64,000 nt of DNA from Karstenula rhodostoma CBS 690.94 (Eukaryota > Ascomycota > Dothideomycetes > Pleosporales > Didymosphaeriaceae): contig MU001502.1 of NCBI GenBank assembly GCA_010093485.1, forward strand, positions 1,384,057 to 1,448,056, read 5' to 3'. Under the pieces are notes generated by a model. That model was given only the letters and a program-made list of their open reading frames with translations, searched no databases and was not told where the DNA came from. Positions 44,217 through 55,877 of the stretch are shown here, in pieces. Position 1 is the stretch's first letter. Every line of letters starts with the position of its first letter. A program made the position numbers and the translations under genes.

Positions 44217-46338
44217 CTACTTCCTCTTCGACGCCCCACCCTTCTTCTGGCTCCCACTCGCCTTCGCCTCGGCTTTCTCCGCCTCCACCTTCTTCACCTT
44301 CTCCGCATCCGGCACCTTCAGCGACCTGTCACCGCCAGCATTCGCCACGAGCGGGAAATTCGCCTTCTTCTCCTCCTCTTCCTCGTCGTCACCCCCCTGC
44401 CCAAACTCATTAACGCGCGTGTAATCCACCTTGTACATGTACGTCTGGTACAGATACACAAAGAAGATGACATCATCTCTCAGCGTCGCGAGGCGATGCA
44501 GCGTCGGCATCTTGATGGTGAAGGCGAACAGGTCGTCGATGAAGGTGTTGAGGAACTTGTACGTCATGGCGCGGCCGGGCATGTGCGCGACGGACTTGAG
44601 GCGGTAGTTGATGTAGAGCGAGGGCACCATCATGAGGAAGCCGTAGGCGTAGACGGAGCCGACGAGCGTGGTGATGGTGAAGGAGTACCACGACTTGTGC
44701 GTGTCGTAGATGAGGCTGTACACGGCGTAGGCGGCGAGTAGCGGGATCGCGACCCAGGTGAGGTACTTGAAAGCGATTTCGTCGTACTCCTCCGTCTTCT
44801 TTTCGGTCTCGGAGAGGACGTGCTTGTCCTCGAAGACGACGGTGTAGGGGAGGAGGGAGCCTTGAGGTGTGGGGCGCACGCGGACGTTTACGGATTTCGT
44901 GATTTTCCAGGCTTCGATGGCGATGCCCATGCCCTGGCCAAAGAGGATCATCCAGGAGGTGTTCTCGTTGTTGTCGATCAGGTAGAGGAAGATGACGGAC
45001 TGCATGAAGACATTTGCGAGGATGGTGCGGACGGAGGTGCCAACGTTGTCTTTCTTCTTGCGCCAGTGCTGGACGTCGTTCTTGAAGGCGAGCATCTCGA
45101 ATATCATGTGGAAGACGGAGACGATGGCGGTCACGGCGAGGAGGTACGAGTTGCTGTCGATGAGGATCTCCTTGAACATCTCCATCTCGGATCCGTCGCC
45201 TCCACCGGCAACGGGCTGGCCACTCGCAGCAGCCGCTTGGTTAGCGCGGATGTTTGCTTCCATCGAGGCGTAGATATTGAACTTCCAGTTGGCGAGGTTG
45301 TTCAGCTTGACGTTGAGCGGAAGGGTCTTGACCTAAAGGAGGGATCAGTGCATGTCCCATTATTTCCATACATTGTTAGGCTCACCGTCTCGTTCAGCTC
45401 AATCATATCCTTCTTCAGCTGCCAAAACGTATTCGTAAACAGCACAGGGTAGTACCACCCATGCTGGCCAGTCGCATCCCGCGAGCCCGTCTGGTCAAGC
45501 TGAAGGAACTCTCTCACACCAGCATGCATTGTCGGATAGTTGACCACACCTGAGTCCGGAATCAAGCTAATCGTGAAGTTGGAGTGGTAGAAGCTCCCCG
45601 TGACCTTGGGCGTCTTCTTCTCCTCCTCAGTCTCTCCCGAAGCCGGCATATCCGACAGCAAGTTCCTTGTCTTCTTGACCTGCTTCTTGGGCTGGTACTG
45701 CGTCAGCGGGCGGATGGTATGGTACGCCTTCGTCTTGTCGTAGTCGGGCCGCGTGGGGTCGAGGGGGCTACCCGTCTGCGCGACGTAGAAGTGCGCGAAG
45801 AGCGTGGCGTTGCGCTGGACGGCGGCGGGCACCTTGAACTCGGTCTCTATGACGCGGTTCTCGGCGTAGTCGCCAAACTTGAAGCCCCTCTCGTCGATCA
45901 GCAACGAGTCGGCGGGCAGCTGCTTGAACGGGGGCATGGCGATGGACGGCGAGATGTACAGGGTGATGTCGACCTCGGTGCCGACGGGCCACATGGGCGC
46001 GACATTCTGGGGGATGATGCTTCGGACAGCGCCATCGTCGAAGTGCGTCGGGCGGTTGGCGAAGGCGGGGATGGAGACCTTGGTGTTGGGGACGACGGCA
46101 CCGCCCGTCGCGGGGTCGGCGGTGGTGGCGGGCGTCTGGCCGAAGAACTGCTTCGTCGCGAACTGGATGAGCAGGAAGATACCCACACTCTGGACCAGCG
46201 TCTTCACAATCTGCATGTACCGTCAGCAACGCTCTTCCTGCGTAGACTCAGACTCGCGGCGGGGAGAGCCGACGGCCGCGGAATTCTACATACCCCTCCA
46301 GCGCCCTGCTGCTCTTCCTGGCGGGGTTGCTCAGGCAT
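44217..46338 (-). CDS. CLPTM1-family transmembrane protein
   Basis: Member of the cleft-lip-and-palate transmembrane protein 1 family, an ER/Golgi multi-pass protein with a poorly known role in fungi. Animal members affect receptor trafficking, and CLPTM1L acts as a lipid scramblase. Three exons (46338-46294, 46210-45386, 45332-44217) give 661 residues, the usual length. Exon 1 encodes only MPEQPRQEEQQGAGG. An N-terminal helix (VGIFLLIQFATKQFFG) precedes a large lumenal domain with VAPMWPVGTEVDITLYIS and SFYHSNFTISLI. The C-terminal part has about five helices, with the family signatures FKNDVQHWRKKKD and MPTLHRLATLRDDVIFFVYL. The tail is Lys/Glu-rich. Confidence 0.92.
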
Positions 46339-46780
46339 GACTCTGACTGTGCTCGAAATTCGCGTTCGAGGGGCGGCCTAGCAATGGGAGTCACAGCGTA
46401 CAGGACACGCACGGCGACGCGGTTTTCTCTGGCGGCGTTGGCGATTGCGATATCGCCAAGCGTCTGGGGCCGCATAGCGTTAGAACAGACGCGGGATGAC
46501 TGGGGAGCTCGCGCCCTGCATCCACCATTTCGGCAACTCGTAGATTCCAGCGTTTGGTGTTCTGTGCGACGGCCTCAGCACTGGTGATTTCATCTTGACG
46601 CTATAAGAGTAGGTGTTTCCTTGCCTCACGCTCCTTTCCCCCCATCTCCTCTTCCCCTGCTCCCTCTGGGCTTCAAGTTTACCCCACCATCAGCCATCTT
46701 CCTTCCCCGCCATCGTGACCTTCACCACATCCTCTTTCACAAACCACACCCACCCACACCCAATTGACCCGCCACCCATC
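46339..46780. promoter_or_regulatory. Divergent promoter region CLPTM1 gene / LOG gene
   Basis: 442 bp between opposed ATGs. Strong C/T-rich tracts directly precede the LOG ATG (46630-46780), as common in fungal core promoters and leaders. No TATA box seen. Confidence 0.45.
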
Positions 46781-47452
46781 ATGACGAACCACCCCTCCAC
46801 CCCCCAGCGCCAGCCCGTCGTCTGCGTCTTCTGCGGCGCCTCCTCCGGCACCTCGCCAGTCCACCTCGAAGCTGCGCGCACCCTTGCCCAAGCCCTGCAC
46901 GCCGCGAACATCAAACTTGTCTACGGCGGCGGCACCGTCGGCCTGATGGGCGAAGTCGCGCGGACCCTCGTCTCGCTGTCGGGCCCCTCCTCCGTGCACG
47001 GCATCATCCCCGCGCCCCTCGTCAAGTACGAGCAGAACCACGACCCGGCCGATCCACTCTCTCACAAGATCGATGAATCTATATACGGCAAGACCACCGT
47101 TGTCAAGGACATGCACACGCGTAAGCAAATGATGGCCCGCGAGGTGATCGGGGGCGGGCCGGGAGGCGGATTCGTTGCCCTGAGTGGGGGGTATGGTACA
47201 CTGGAGGAGCTTATGGAAGTGACGACGTGGAATCAATTAGGGATCCACGACATGCCAGTTGTCGTGTACAATGTCGACGGGTACTGGACGGGACTGCTCG
47301 ATTGGGTGAAGAAAGGCGTGACGAGTGGATTCATTGGCCCCGGGAACGCAGGCATCTTGGTCGAGGCGCTGAGTGCCGACGAGGTCTTGACTTGTCTAAG
47401 GGACTATGAGAATGCAGAGGGAAGATTCAACTTGACCTGGGATTCCCAATAA
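46781..47452 (+). CDS. LOG-family cytokinin riboside 5'-monophosphate phosphoribohydrolase
   Basis: Rossmann-like nucleosidase that releases an active cytokinin base, or another purine base, from a nucleoside monophosphate. Intronless, 223 residues. The family motifs are intact: VCVFCGASSGTSP, VYGGGTVGLMGEVA, the conserved Arg and Glu in TRKQMMAREVI, and SGGYGTLEELMEVTTW (the PGGxGTxxE motif with Ser for Pro). The start is the first ATG followed directly by the domain. Plant-associated fungi can use such enzymes for cytokinin production, but LOG-like proteins also serve general purine metabolism, so the role here is open. Confidence 0.92.
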   Translation: MTNHPSTPQRQPVVCVFCGASSGTSPVHLEAARTLAQALHAANIKLVYGGGTVGLMGEVARTLVSLSGPSSVHGIIPAPLVKYEQNHDPADPLSHKIDESIYGKTTVVKDMHTRKQMMAREVIGGGPGGGFVALSGGYGTLEELMEVTTWNQLGIHDMPVVVYNVDGYWTGLLDWVKKGVTSGFIGPGNAGILVEALSADEVLTCLRDYENAEGRFNLTWDSQ

Positions 47453-48071
47453 GATATTTGGCAATGACAAGCGAGGGAGTGTCGGGGAAGAATATGTCAG
47501 TGGATATTCTAATCGAGAGAGATCGTGGAAGCAGAACACCAGCCCTCCGGATGGAGGAGAAGAAGAGCATCCGAGAACACGACAGGTTGCTGTTTAGCAT
47601 GGGTTCCAGGCGAAAGGGTTTCTCACGTGGAACATGCAATAGATCTAGACACACATGTACCAAATCGACACCGCAATAACGACCTATCTGCATTTCCAAT
47701 GTTGAATCATGTAAACGTATTGCTTTTGTATTACCGGATCATTCCACCTCATACGTATTGGATGCTGGAGAACCCGCTACTCATACATGCACTAATATCT
47801 ACAGTGGCCCTCAAGGAGCTCGAAGGGCTGCGAAGATGCCACAAGATGCCGTTACCTGTGAGGCCCGCAGCTCCACCAAAGCTTCCACAGCGCCTTGCAA
47901 TGCAGTAACAAGTCAATCAAAATCGCACTTTGCAAACTCAGAATGGCCTAGGCCCGAGGTTCAAACTGGCCACAGGAAATATGGCCTTTGATCCTGCGGG
48001 CATACTGGACAACTACTTTTGTAAAACGCCATTGGTCTTAGAGAAAACAGGTGGAAGAGACGACTGTGTCG
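47453..48071. other. Intergenic, convergent 3' ends
   Basis: 619 bp between the LOG stop and the stop of the Seb1-like gene. Short overlapping frames only. No gene, RNA or repeat recognised. Confidence 0.55.
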
Positions 48072-50480
48072 CTAACCCATCTGGAAAGGAAGCTGGAAGC
48101 CAAAACCAGGGACGGCTGGGGGTACAGCAATGCCTTGCTCTGCTCGTGGCGAAATATGGCGGCTGTCGTGTGCAGCTGGGCGTTCGGCGGAGCGTCGAAC
48201 GCGGGTTTCGTCAAATCCGCCGCCGCCTCGTGCCCCTCGGAAACCTCCACGGCCCCGACCACCCTCGGGAGGTACTCGTCTACTGATGGCTGTGCAATAG
48301 TCAGACCAATGTCCAAGATGTTCGACCCGTGCGTTTGCATCGAACAGTACCGGGCGAAGCTCGCGGAGAAGGGAGGAGAAAAGAAGGAACAAGCGACTGA
48401 CCTTTCGACGACACGCCAGCTCCGATTTCGATATCGGGTTCTTCGATAACCATGCCCTCTTCTAGAGGAACACCGCCAGTACCGCCGAATTCTGCAGTCA
48501 ACACCCATTTACGATCGGCATCGGTGAGTCGTGAGATTGGGATGACACTAATGCCAGTGTTGTAGTCGCTACAGTCGCGGGGGCCAAAACCTACACCCCA
48601 TCGAGTCTGTATATATCATCAGTCAAATCCACGGAATCTTATGCTAGCCAGTCGCGTTCTGGGTTTTGCGGGTATATTGATATCCGAATAATCGATAAGA
48701 CTTACCTGGCGAGCCTTTGACAGTGCATTTGGATCCTGGGTACTGTCCATGCCAGCCTTTGCTGCGAGCGCATCCGGACGAGTCAGCATCTTGACGAAAG
48801 CGTGGCGTTTGTCTTGGTTGACAATACAGCTCTGGACTTTGCCGAATTGGCTGAAGATGCTTCGGATTTCCGACTCAGTCCCAGTAGCACCACCTATGAA
48901 AAGTGTACGGCTATAAACCTTGATGTGGTCAGGGGGAAGCGTGCGGTCCCAGTCTATGAATTTCGACGACCCGTTTTGATACGCCGTCGCATTGTCGCCG
49001 CCACTACCTCGTCTAGGCGGAGGCGTACGTTGACGATATTCATTATGATCATTACGACCACCGCGGTTCCTACCTCGACCACGGCCACGGTCACCTCGAT
49101 CTTGTCGATTCATTGCGTTGCCATCAGGGCCTGCATTTGGATCGTAAACTCCATAAGTTGGACTATCGCGCCGTGCTGGAGGGGATCTACGTGGAGACTG
49201 GCGACGTCGGTTGTAATCAGGTGAGCGGCTACGATCCCGTAATCTACTGCCATTCTGTTCAAATCGGTCTGCCTGTGCACCATTTTGTACTGGAGGCGTC
49301 TGAAGGGTAGCTGTAGGCTGCGAAGGCGGAGCGGGAAGTCCGCCATTCTGAGCCGCAGCCAGCATGTTCAGTACTTGCAATCCTTGTTCTTGGCTAATTG
49401 TACCGGCCTGCATAGCTTGAAGTATCTGACCTGCCATTTCAGTGACACCCTGTGCTGCATTACCATTGGGCGGTGGGTTGTTCACCACCGGGGCCGGCGG
49501 AGGTGGCGGCGGTGCAAATCTTGGCGGCGGTGGAGGGAATGCCGCATTCTGGGGAAATGGCAGCGGAGGTGCAGCTACAGACATGGGATTAGTAGTGTTG
49601 TTTTGTTGTGGCGCAAAGCCAGCCAACACGGCGAGCAGCGCATTTGGATCCTGCGGTGGCACTGCTGGTGGTGCTGCAACGACAGGAAGCGGGTTAGTTG
49701 GGAGGCTCGTGTGGAATGATGCCTGGAGGTTCTTGGTGGGGCTACCTGTAGGGGTAAAGGCGCCTGCAACGCATGTAGTCAGCAACCGCAGAGACAAGTC
49801 AAAGTGGGTCTTACTAGTCTTCGTGTTGTTCAGTTGCTGTTTGAAGCCGACGAGCATGTCTCGAGGAAATGTCTGTCCACGTTCCCAAATCTCAACCAAC
49901 TTCAAGATCTTCTCCTTCTGGTTGTCCGGTACTGATTGGGAGAGATCGGTCATGAGTAGAGGAAGGATATCGGTGATTTTCTGCACACCCGAAGCGAAGG
50001 TGCCGGGAGCGGCATTGCGAGAAACTGTCTGTCCAGTCTTTTTCGCGCGATCCAACCATTGACGGACGACGGAATCTACAACGTAGAGCACTCCAAGCTT
50101 ATAATTGTCGGGGCTGTTCTTGAATTGCTGGGCGATCTTCTGGACGATAAGGACATCGGACTACGCAAGCACAAGATTAGTATAGACCCAACGGAGGAGA
50201 GAACAAAGTTTCGTCTACGTGGTGGTACCCCAGGTCATGCAAGAGATAAGTGGCGCATTCAAGGATCGGCGGATGGTATGGCCCTCGATCTGCGTACAGC
50301 CATACTTTGAGTGATGCATCCTGAGGTATCACGGACTGTTCAGAGATTTGTCCTATCGCATACCTGTACATTGTCCACACTCTTCTGGGTTATCTCCTTG
50401 ATCTTAGTCGCTGTTACGCCGGGCGGCTTCCCCGCCTGCAGTGACTTTAGGAGGCCCTCGAGCTCCTCCATGGCGGCCAT
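48072..50480 (-). CDS. seb1: Seb1/Nrd1-like RNA-binding termination factor (CID + RRM)
   Basis: Nuclear protein that binds the RNA polymerase II C-terminal domain and nascent RNA to direct 3' end formation and termination (S. pombe Seb1, yeast Nrd1, human SCAF4/8). Five exons (50480-50364, 50160-49815, 49763-48706, 48606-48402, 48289-48072), all in phase, give 647 residues. The CID spans about residues 1-155 (VLYVVDSVVRQWLDRA). A Pro/Gln-rich linker and an Arg/Ser-rich stretch (RSPDYNRRRQSPRRSPPARR) precede the RRM (VYSRTLFIGGATGTESEI; KRHAFVKM). The second RNA-binding fold then follows (TRWGVGFGPRDCSDYNTG). The tail is RGG-rich (GGRGRGGFRGARGGGG). The 203 bp first intron is long for this region. 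Confidence 0.9.
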
Positions 50481-51491
50481 GGCAGCAGTCTGCGCTCGAT
50501 ATTCGATGATTCCTAGAGTGACACAGGATATGAAACTAGGTCAGAACCGACGATAGAGATAGGAAATCTGCCGGCAGTGACAAGGAAAAGCGCGAGCGAA
50601 GGCGCTGTATTGGTAGTCTCGGCGGTGAGTGATCTAGATGGCACGGGCGTTGGTGGATCGCGGATGCACCAGGTGGGGTTTAAGCTTCAATGCAGGTGTC
50701 AACAGTGGCAAGACTGCGCTGTCCTCGAGAGCTGAGCTGGCGGCTGCCTTTTAAAACCAAGAGCAGTTGCGCGATCTTACCGCACGGTGGCGGGAGTTGC
50801 TACAGCAGGGTTAGAATGGTCGATAGGTAAGAGAAGTGAAGCAGGGTGCAGAGATGGCCTTGCGCTCAACAGCTGCAAGTAAGCCTGTGATAATTGAGGG
50901 GAGAGAGCTGGCAGCACGTCGCAAAATCGGCAAGAGCGCCCAAGCGCCACTTACCTCAGCCGGCACGTGACCTGGGCCTCGGTTGAGGAAAATCCCGGTG
51001 CCGCAATCTACGGGCGTGAAAGACGGCAGCAGAATTTTCGGAAGCTGGGGTGTCCTATGGTGGTACGCGACAACGTGTCCAAATGCTCGTAGTGAGCGAT
51101 CGTGCCTTGATCGCCCTGGATTGTATACATTCCTCCCGATTCCTCGGCAATCCATCACAGCTTCACGTTGAGCTCAGCTACATGCAAGATCTGCGCACCA
51201 TGATCATTAGTGAAAAGGCAAGCTGCGTGCCTGCGCAAGTAGCCGATGTGACGCATGTCTATGTACAGATGGCATCTCGGGCTTGGGGGCAGCGGTGCCC
51301 GCTCTCCGAGAGTTGGTGCCGCTCGTTGAGCGACAGAATGACGCTTAGCTCGGAGTGGTGGGTCACGTCCGAGCTCAGGTCTCATCGCAGCTCCCATCAA
51401 TCGCGACTATTTTTTCCTTTGCCGCTCCTCCACTCCTCCACTCCTTCCCTCCATCCCCATCATCTTGCTTGTCTTAGGCCTGCATCATACA
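50481..51491. promoter_or_regulatory. Divergent promoter region Seb1-like gene / citrate synthase
   Basis: 1011 bp between opposed ATGs. A CACTCTAG acceptor-like site (about 50515) just upstream of the Seb1-like ATG suggests a 5'-UTR intron. The last 80 bp before citrate synthase are C/T-rich, typical of a highly expressed fungal gene. No coding gene seen. Confidence 0.5.
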
Positions 51492-53063
51492 ATGGCATCT
51501 TCATTGCGTTTGAGCACTCGCGCGCTCCGCGCCGTGCCTTGCACTCCTCTGCGGTCCTCCGCCTTCACTGGCTTCCGCAACTACTCGACCGGCAAGACCC
51601 AGGTCCGCACTTTTCGCCGATGCCATCGGAACGTCGCTAATCCATCAACTGCAGTCCCTTAAGGAGACCTTCGCCGCCAAGCTTCCCGGCGAGATCGAGA
51701 AGATCAAGAAGCTCCGCAAGTATGCGCCGTCGGTCCCAAGACCCTTATCGCATCGTTGACAGCCAATTCTAGGGAGCACGGCAACAAGGTCGTTGGCGAG
51801 GTCACTCTCGACCAGGTGTATGGCGGTGCCCGTGGCATCAAGTCTCTCGTCTGGGAGGGTTCCGTTCTCGACTCCGAGGAGGGTATCCGCTTCCGCGGCA
51901 AGACCGTACGTTGGTGGACACTGCATCGGATAGACGCAACAATTAACACCAGATAGATCCCCGAGTGCCAGGACGTTCTTCCCAAGGCCCCCGGCGGCCA
52001 GGAGCCCCTCCCTGAGGGTCTCTTCTGGCTCCTCCTGACCGGCGAGGTCCCCTCCGAGCAGCAGGTCCGCGACCTGTCCGCCGACTGGGCTGCCCGTTCC
52101 GATATCCCCAAGTTCGTCGAGGAGCTCATCGACCGATGCCCCAACGACCTCCACCCCATGGCTCAGTTCTCCATCGCCGTTACTGCTCTCGAGCACGAGT
52201 CCAACTTCGCCAAGGCTTATGCTAAGGGCATGAAGAAGACCGAGTACTGGGAGCACACCTTTGAGGACTCGATGAACCTCATCGCTAAGCTCCCCACCAT
52301 CGCCTCCAAGATCTACCGCAACGTCTACAAGGACGGACGCGTTGCTGCTATCCAGAAGGACAAGGACTACTCCTACAACTTGGCCAACCAGCTCGGCTTC
52401 GCCGACAACAAGGACTTCGTTGAGCTGATGCGTCTCTACCTCACCATCCACACTGACCACGAGGGTGGAAACGTGAGCGCCCACACCACCCACTTGGTCG
52501 GTTCCGCTCTCAGCTCTCCTTACCTCTCCCTGGCCGCTGGTCTCAACGGTCTCGCTGGTCCTCTCCACGGATTGGCCAACCAGGAAGTGCTTGTCTGGCT
52601 CCAGAAGATGAAGAAGGCCATTGGCAACGACATCTCCGACGAGTCGATCAAGGACTACCTCTGGTCCACCCTCAAGGCCGGCCAGGTCGTCCCCGGTTAT
52701 GGCCACGCTGTCCTCCGCAAGACTGACCCTCGTTACGTCTCCCAGCGCGAGTTCGCTCAGAAGCACCTGCCCGACGACCCCATGTTCAAGCTCGTCAGCC
52801 AGGTCTACAAGATCGCCCCCGGTGTCCTTACCGAGCACGGCAAGACCAAGAACCCCTACCCCAACGTCGACGCTCACTCCGGTGTTCTCCTCCAGTACTA
52901 CGGCCTCACTGAGCAGAGCTACTACACCGTCCTCTTCGGTGTCTCCCGCGCGCTCGGTGTCCTTCCCCAGCTCATCATCGACCGTGCCGTCGGCGCCCCC
53001 ATCGAGCGCCCCAAGTCCTTCAGCACTGAGGCCTACGCCAAGCTCGTCGGCGCTACGTTGTAA
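51492..53063 (+). CDS. CIT1: Mitochondrial citrate synthase
   Basis: First enzyme of the TCA cycle, joining oxaloacetate and acetyl-CoA in the matrix. Four exons (51492-51602, 51655-51719, 51773-51905, 51957-53063) give 471 residues, the normal length. The N-terminus is a presequence ([20 protein letters not shown]). Active-site regions are intact: [20 protein letters not shown] (first His), [15 protein letters not shown] (second His) and [18 protein letters not shown] (Asp). There is strong codon bias toward C-ending codons (CTC, GCC, AAG), which signals high expression. The methylcitrate synthase paralogue is similar and cannot be fully excluded, but the neighbouring citrate carrier favours CIT. 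Confidence 0.94.
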
Positions 53064-54229
53064 GCGTTTTATGAAGATGTAGGAAAGAATAATAGACGGA
53101 TCAGGAAGGAGGCTCGAGACTGAGAAGACTTTCTGTGTACCAATTGTATAGGGTGGTGTAAGGATAAGGGACGCGCGTTTTGGTGTATGAGCATGCATCG
53201 AGTTTCATTTACCTGATGATATCTGGGCTGTAGAAGTATCTTTTAGTCGAGCGACCAATACCACACTTGAAAGGCTTATTCACTACAAACGCTCTACTAT
53301 GAACGACACTTGATTGTGTGTTTTGACTTCGGACGGCAATGCGCCGATCATGGGTTGCCGCGGTGTTTGTCTTGGAACACCAAACCCTGGAGCCGCGCCG
53401 ACATGTGAACTGCATTTACGTTCCGCAGGGCTCATCAGGTGCCGCTCATGATGCTTTCACGCCGCCCCTATTCTACAGTTTTCGACGCTTTCTATCCATA
53501 CTAAAAGTAGTGCATGTCCACAGCAAATGTCCAAGCTTCTCATCAAATGGTCTTCCCGCGGGAAGGACCAGGCGATCACCACGCTGTGGCTCAACGCTTA
53601 TGCCTCTGCTCAGCACCGAGCTCCCCGCAGTGGCCTTTCACAGATCATTTCCAACAGAGCCAACACAGAGCCATCCCCGAAGCCGGGAATTATCGGGCAG
53701 GCAGTTGGCGCAGAGGTTATGACAGTCAGACGTCGGTGCGACTGTTGGGCCCAGGTCCGATGCTGGGGAGCCGCTACTAGCCCACCTTTCTGTAGTCGGC
53801 GCACTGTTGAGAAGAGCGGGCCACTGCTAGGAGAAGCACTGAGCATCGCTGGGTGCGTCGCAATTGAAGCAGCGCATTCACGTACGCAGCATGTAATGAC
53901 ACAGTGCCGTGCGGGTCGGCACAAACTGTAGACTCACTCACATGTCAGAAAAGTTGTGTGTACTTGCTGCAAAGAGCTCGAATGCTCCGCGCCCGCAGCA
54001 CATGGCCTTGGCGTATCGCATCGCATGCGCCCAGCACCGCCCGGACCCTTTGTGAGCGCTAGGGCACGTCGTTCCCTTCCCGCGGCTTTGCCCTTCTACT
54101 TTTTGTTCCACGCATTCAGCTTTCCTGACATCCTTCTCAAGTCACTCTTACCCCCGTCAATCTCTCTTCAGCGAACGACGCGCCCTTCTGCCTCGGTCCG
54201 GCCCCCCTAACCGACAACTACTCTCAGAG
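53064..54229. other. Intergenic between citrate synthase and YHM2
   Basis: 1166 bp between two genes on the same strand. It should hold the CIT1 terminator and the YHM2 promoter (a C/T-rich run at about 54110-54200 precedes the YHM2 ATG). Open frames of up to 134 codons around 53520-53930 overlap on both strands and match nothing I know. Confidence 0.5.
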
Positions 54230-55510
54230 ATGGCAGACGCTGCGACAGTCGCTGGCTTGCCAGCTGCGCCGCCGCAGCTTGAGAAGAAGCCCGTCAAGTT
54301 CAGCAACTTGCTGTGTGAGTCCTGCTTTAGGAAGACCACCGCAGAGTGAATCAAAGCTAATCGGCGCATTTGGAATGCAGTGGGTGGTGGATTGAACTTG
54401 TTCGAGTAAGTGCAACTACGAGCTCTACTATCTTGGGACGATCGTTGACAGTCTTGTACAGGGTTACAACTCTGGGACAGCCACTGGAGGTGGTGAAGAC
54501 GAGTGAGCAGTCGCACGGCACACTCACCGCGCGGCACAATAACTAACGGGTTCTCCAGCGATGGCCGCCAACAGAGCCGATGGCTTTGGAGGAGCCATTA
54601 GCCGTATCTGGGGCCGTGGTGGTGTCCTTGGGTGTAAGTCTCCCCAGCTGGATTTATCCGAAATGCAAGAGCAGATGCGGCATGCGCTATGGAATCTACC
54701 CGAGGACACAAGCTAACAAGCCGGTCAGTCTACCAAGGTCTCATTCCCTGGGCCTGGATCGAAGCGTCTACGAAGGGCGCCGTCCTCCTCTTCGTCGCCT
54801 CCGAGACCGAGTACTACGCTAAGTCGTTCGGCGCCAACAACTTTGTGTCGGGTATTTCCGGTGGTATGGTCGGTGGTCTGGCGCAAGCCTACGCCACCAT
54901 GGGCTTCTGTACCTGCATGAAGACAGTCGAGATCACCAAGCACAAGGTCGCGGCCAGTGGCGTGAAGCCTCCGGGCACCATGGAGACGTTCATGGACATC
55001 TGGCGTCGAGAGGGTCTTCGCGGCATCAACAAGGGCGTCAACGCTGTCGCGGTCCGCCAGGTCACCAACTGGGGTTCCCGTTTCGGTCTCTCGCGTATGG
55101 CCGAGAGCGGTATCCGCAAGGCCACTGGCAAGGAAGGCGGCGAGAAGCTCAGCGTCCTCGAGAAGATCACCGCGTCTGCCGTCGGTGGCGGTCTCAGCGC
55201 GTGGAACCAGCCCATCGAGGTCATTCGCGTGGAGATGCAGTCAAAGAAGGAGGACCCTAACCGTCCGAAGAACTTGACTGTCGGAAAGGCCGCGAAGTAC
55301 ATCTACTCGCAGAACGGCATGAAGGGATTGTACCGTGGCGTTGCCCCCCGTATCGGTCTCGGCGTCTGGCAGACGGTCTGCATGGTTGCTCTGGGTGATG
55401 TGTAAGTCCCGTCGTAAATTCTGCACGCATTCACACTTGCTAACACCTTTCATAGTGCCAAGGAAGCCGTTGAGAAGCTCACGGGCGACAAGGTAACGGC
55501 TAAGCACTAG
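54230..55510 (+). CDS. YHM2: Mitochondrial citrate/oxoglutarate carrier (SLC25)
   Basis: Inner-membrane carrier that exchanges matrix citrate for cytosolic oxoglutarate, feeding NADPH and acetyl-CoA supply. Yeast Yhm2 also associates with mtDNA. Six exons (54230-54314, 54381-54405, 54462-54502, 54559-54633, 54729-55401, 55456-55510) give 317 residues, with all phases fitting. Carrier features: GGGLNLFEVTTLGQPLEVVK holds the first PxE/DxxK-type signature, then FYQGLIPWAWIEASTKGAV, and the third repeat has WNQPIEVIRVEMQSKK and GLYRGVAPRIGLGVWQ. The small 25 and 41 bp exons are needed to rebuild the first repeat. It lies directly downstream of citrate synthase. Confidence 0.93.
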
Positions 55511-55877
55511 ACGGCGTTCCGGTCTTGCCTATCTAACAACTTTGTAATTTGGGGTCTGTCTACCTGGGGTTATAGTGGATTCTGCAGCGATCGTGACATT
55601 TTTAGGATGCCTCGCAACTGGGCATTTCTGCCGGTGTTTGCCGCTGCATAGACTTGGATTTTAGGCCTAGGAAGGCAAACCGTATTGATACTTGCATAAT
55701 GTTATGAGTAATCAATCTTCCGCTTTTGGGTAACCTGAGTGCATCTTGGGCCAATCGTGAGCTTGGCCCGAGCGCGCCTTCCGCGTTCAATGTTGGGCTC
55801 TAGTCCGACGTACCTCAACTTTACTTGGCATACTGCATCCAGACTACACTCACATCCTTTCGCGATATGTCGGCATC
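55511..55877. other. Intergenic, no gene seen
   Basis: 367 bp between YHM2 and the CRT10-like gene, same strand. Nothing specific recognised. Confidence 0.55.

Noticed and set aside
44820..46381. Plus-strand frames of 210 and 265 codons
   Set aside because: Antisense to the CLPTM1-family exons, low-complexity Asp/Val/Gly and Arg/Leu content, no motif.
51645..53198. Minus-strand open frame of 517 codons
   Set aside because: It is the antisense shadow of citrate synthase. The C-ending codon bias of a highly expressed gene leaves the opposite strand open. Its sequence is Val/Leu/Gly-rich with no domain.
53514..53931. Open frames of up to 134 codons between citrate synthase and YHM2
   Set aside because: Several overlapping frames on both strands, no recognisable motif, no splice-supported extension.
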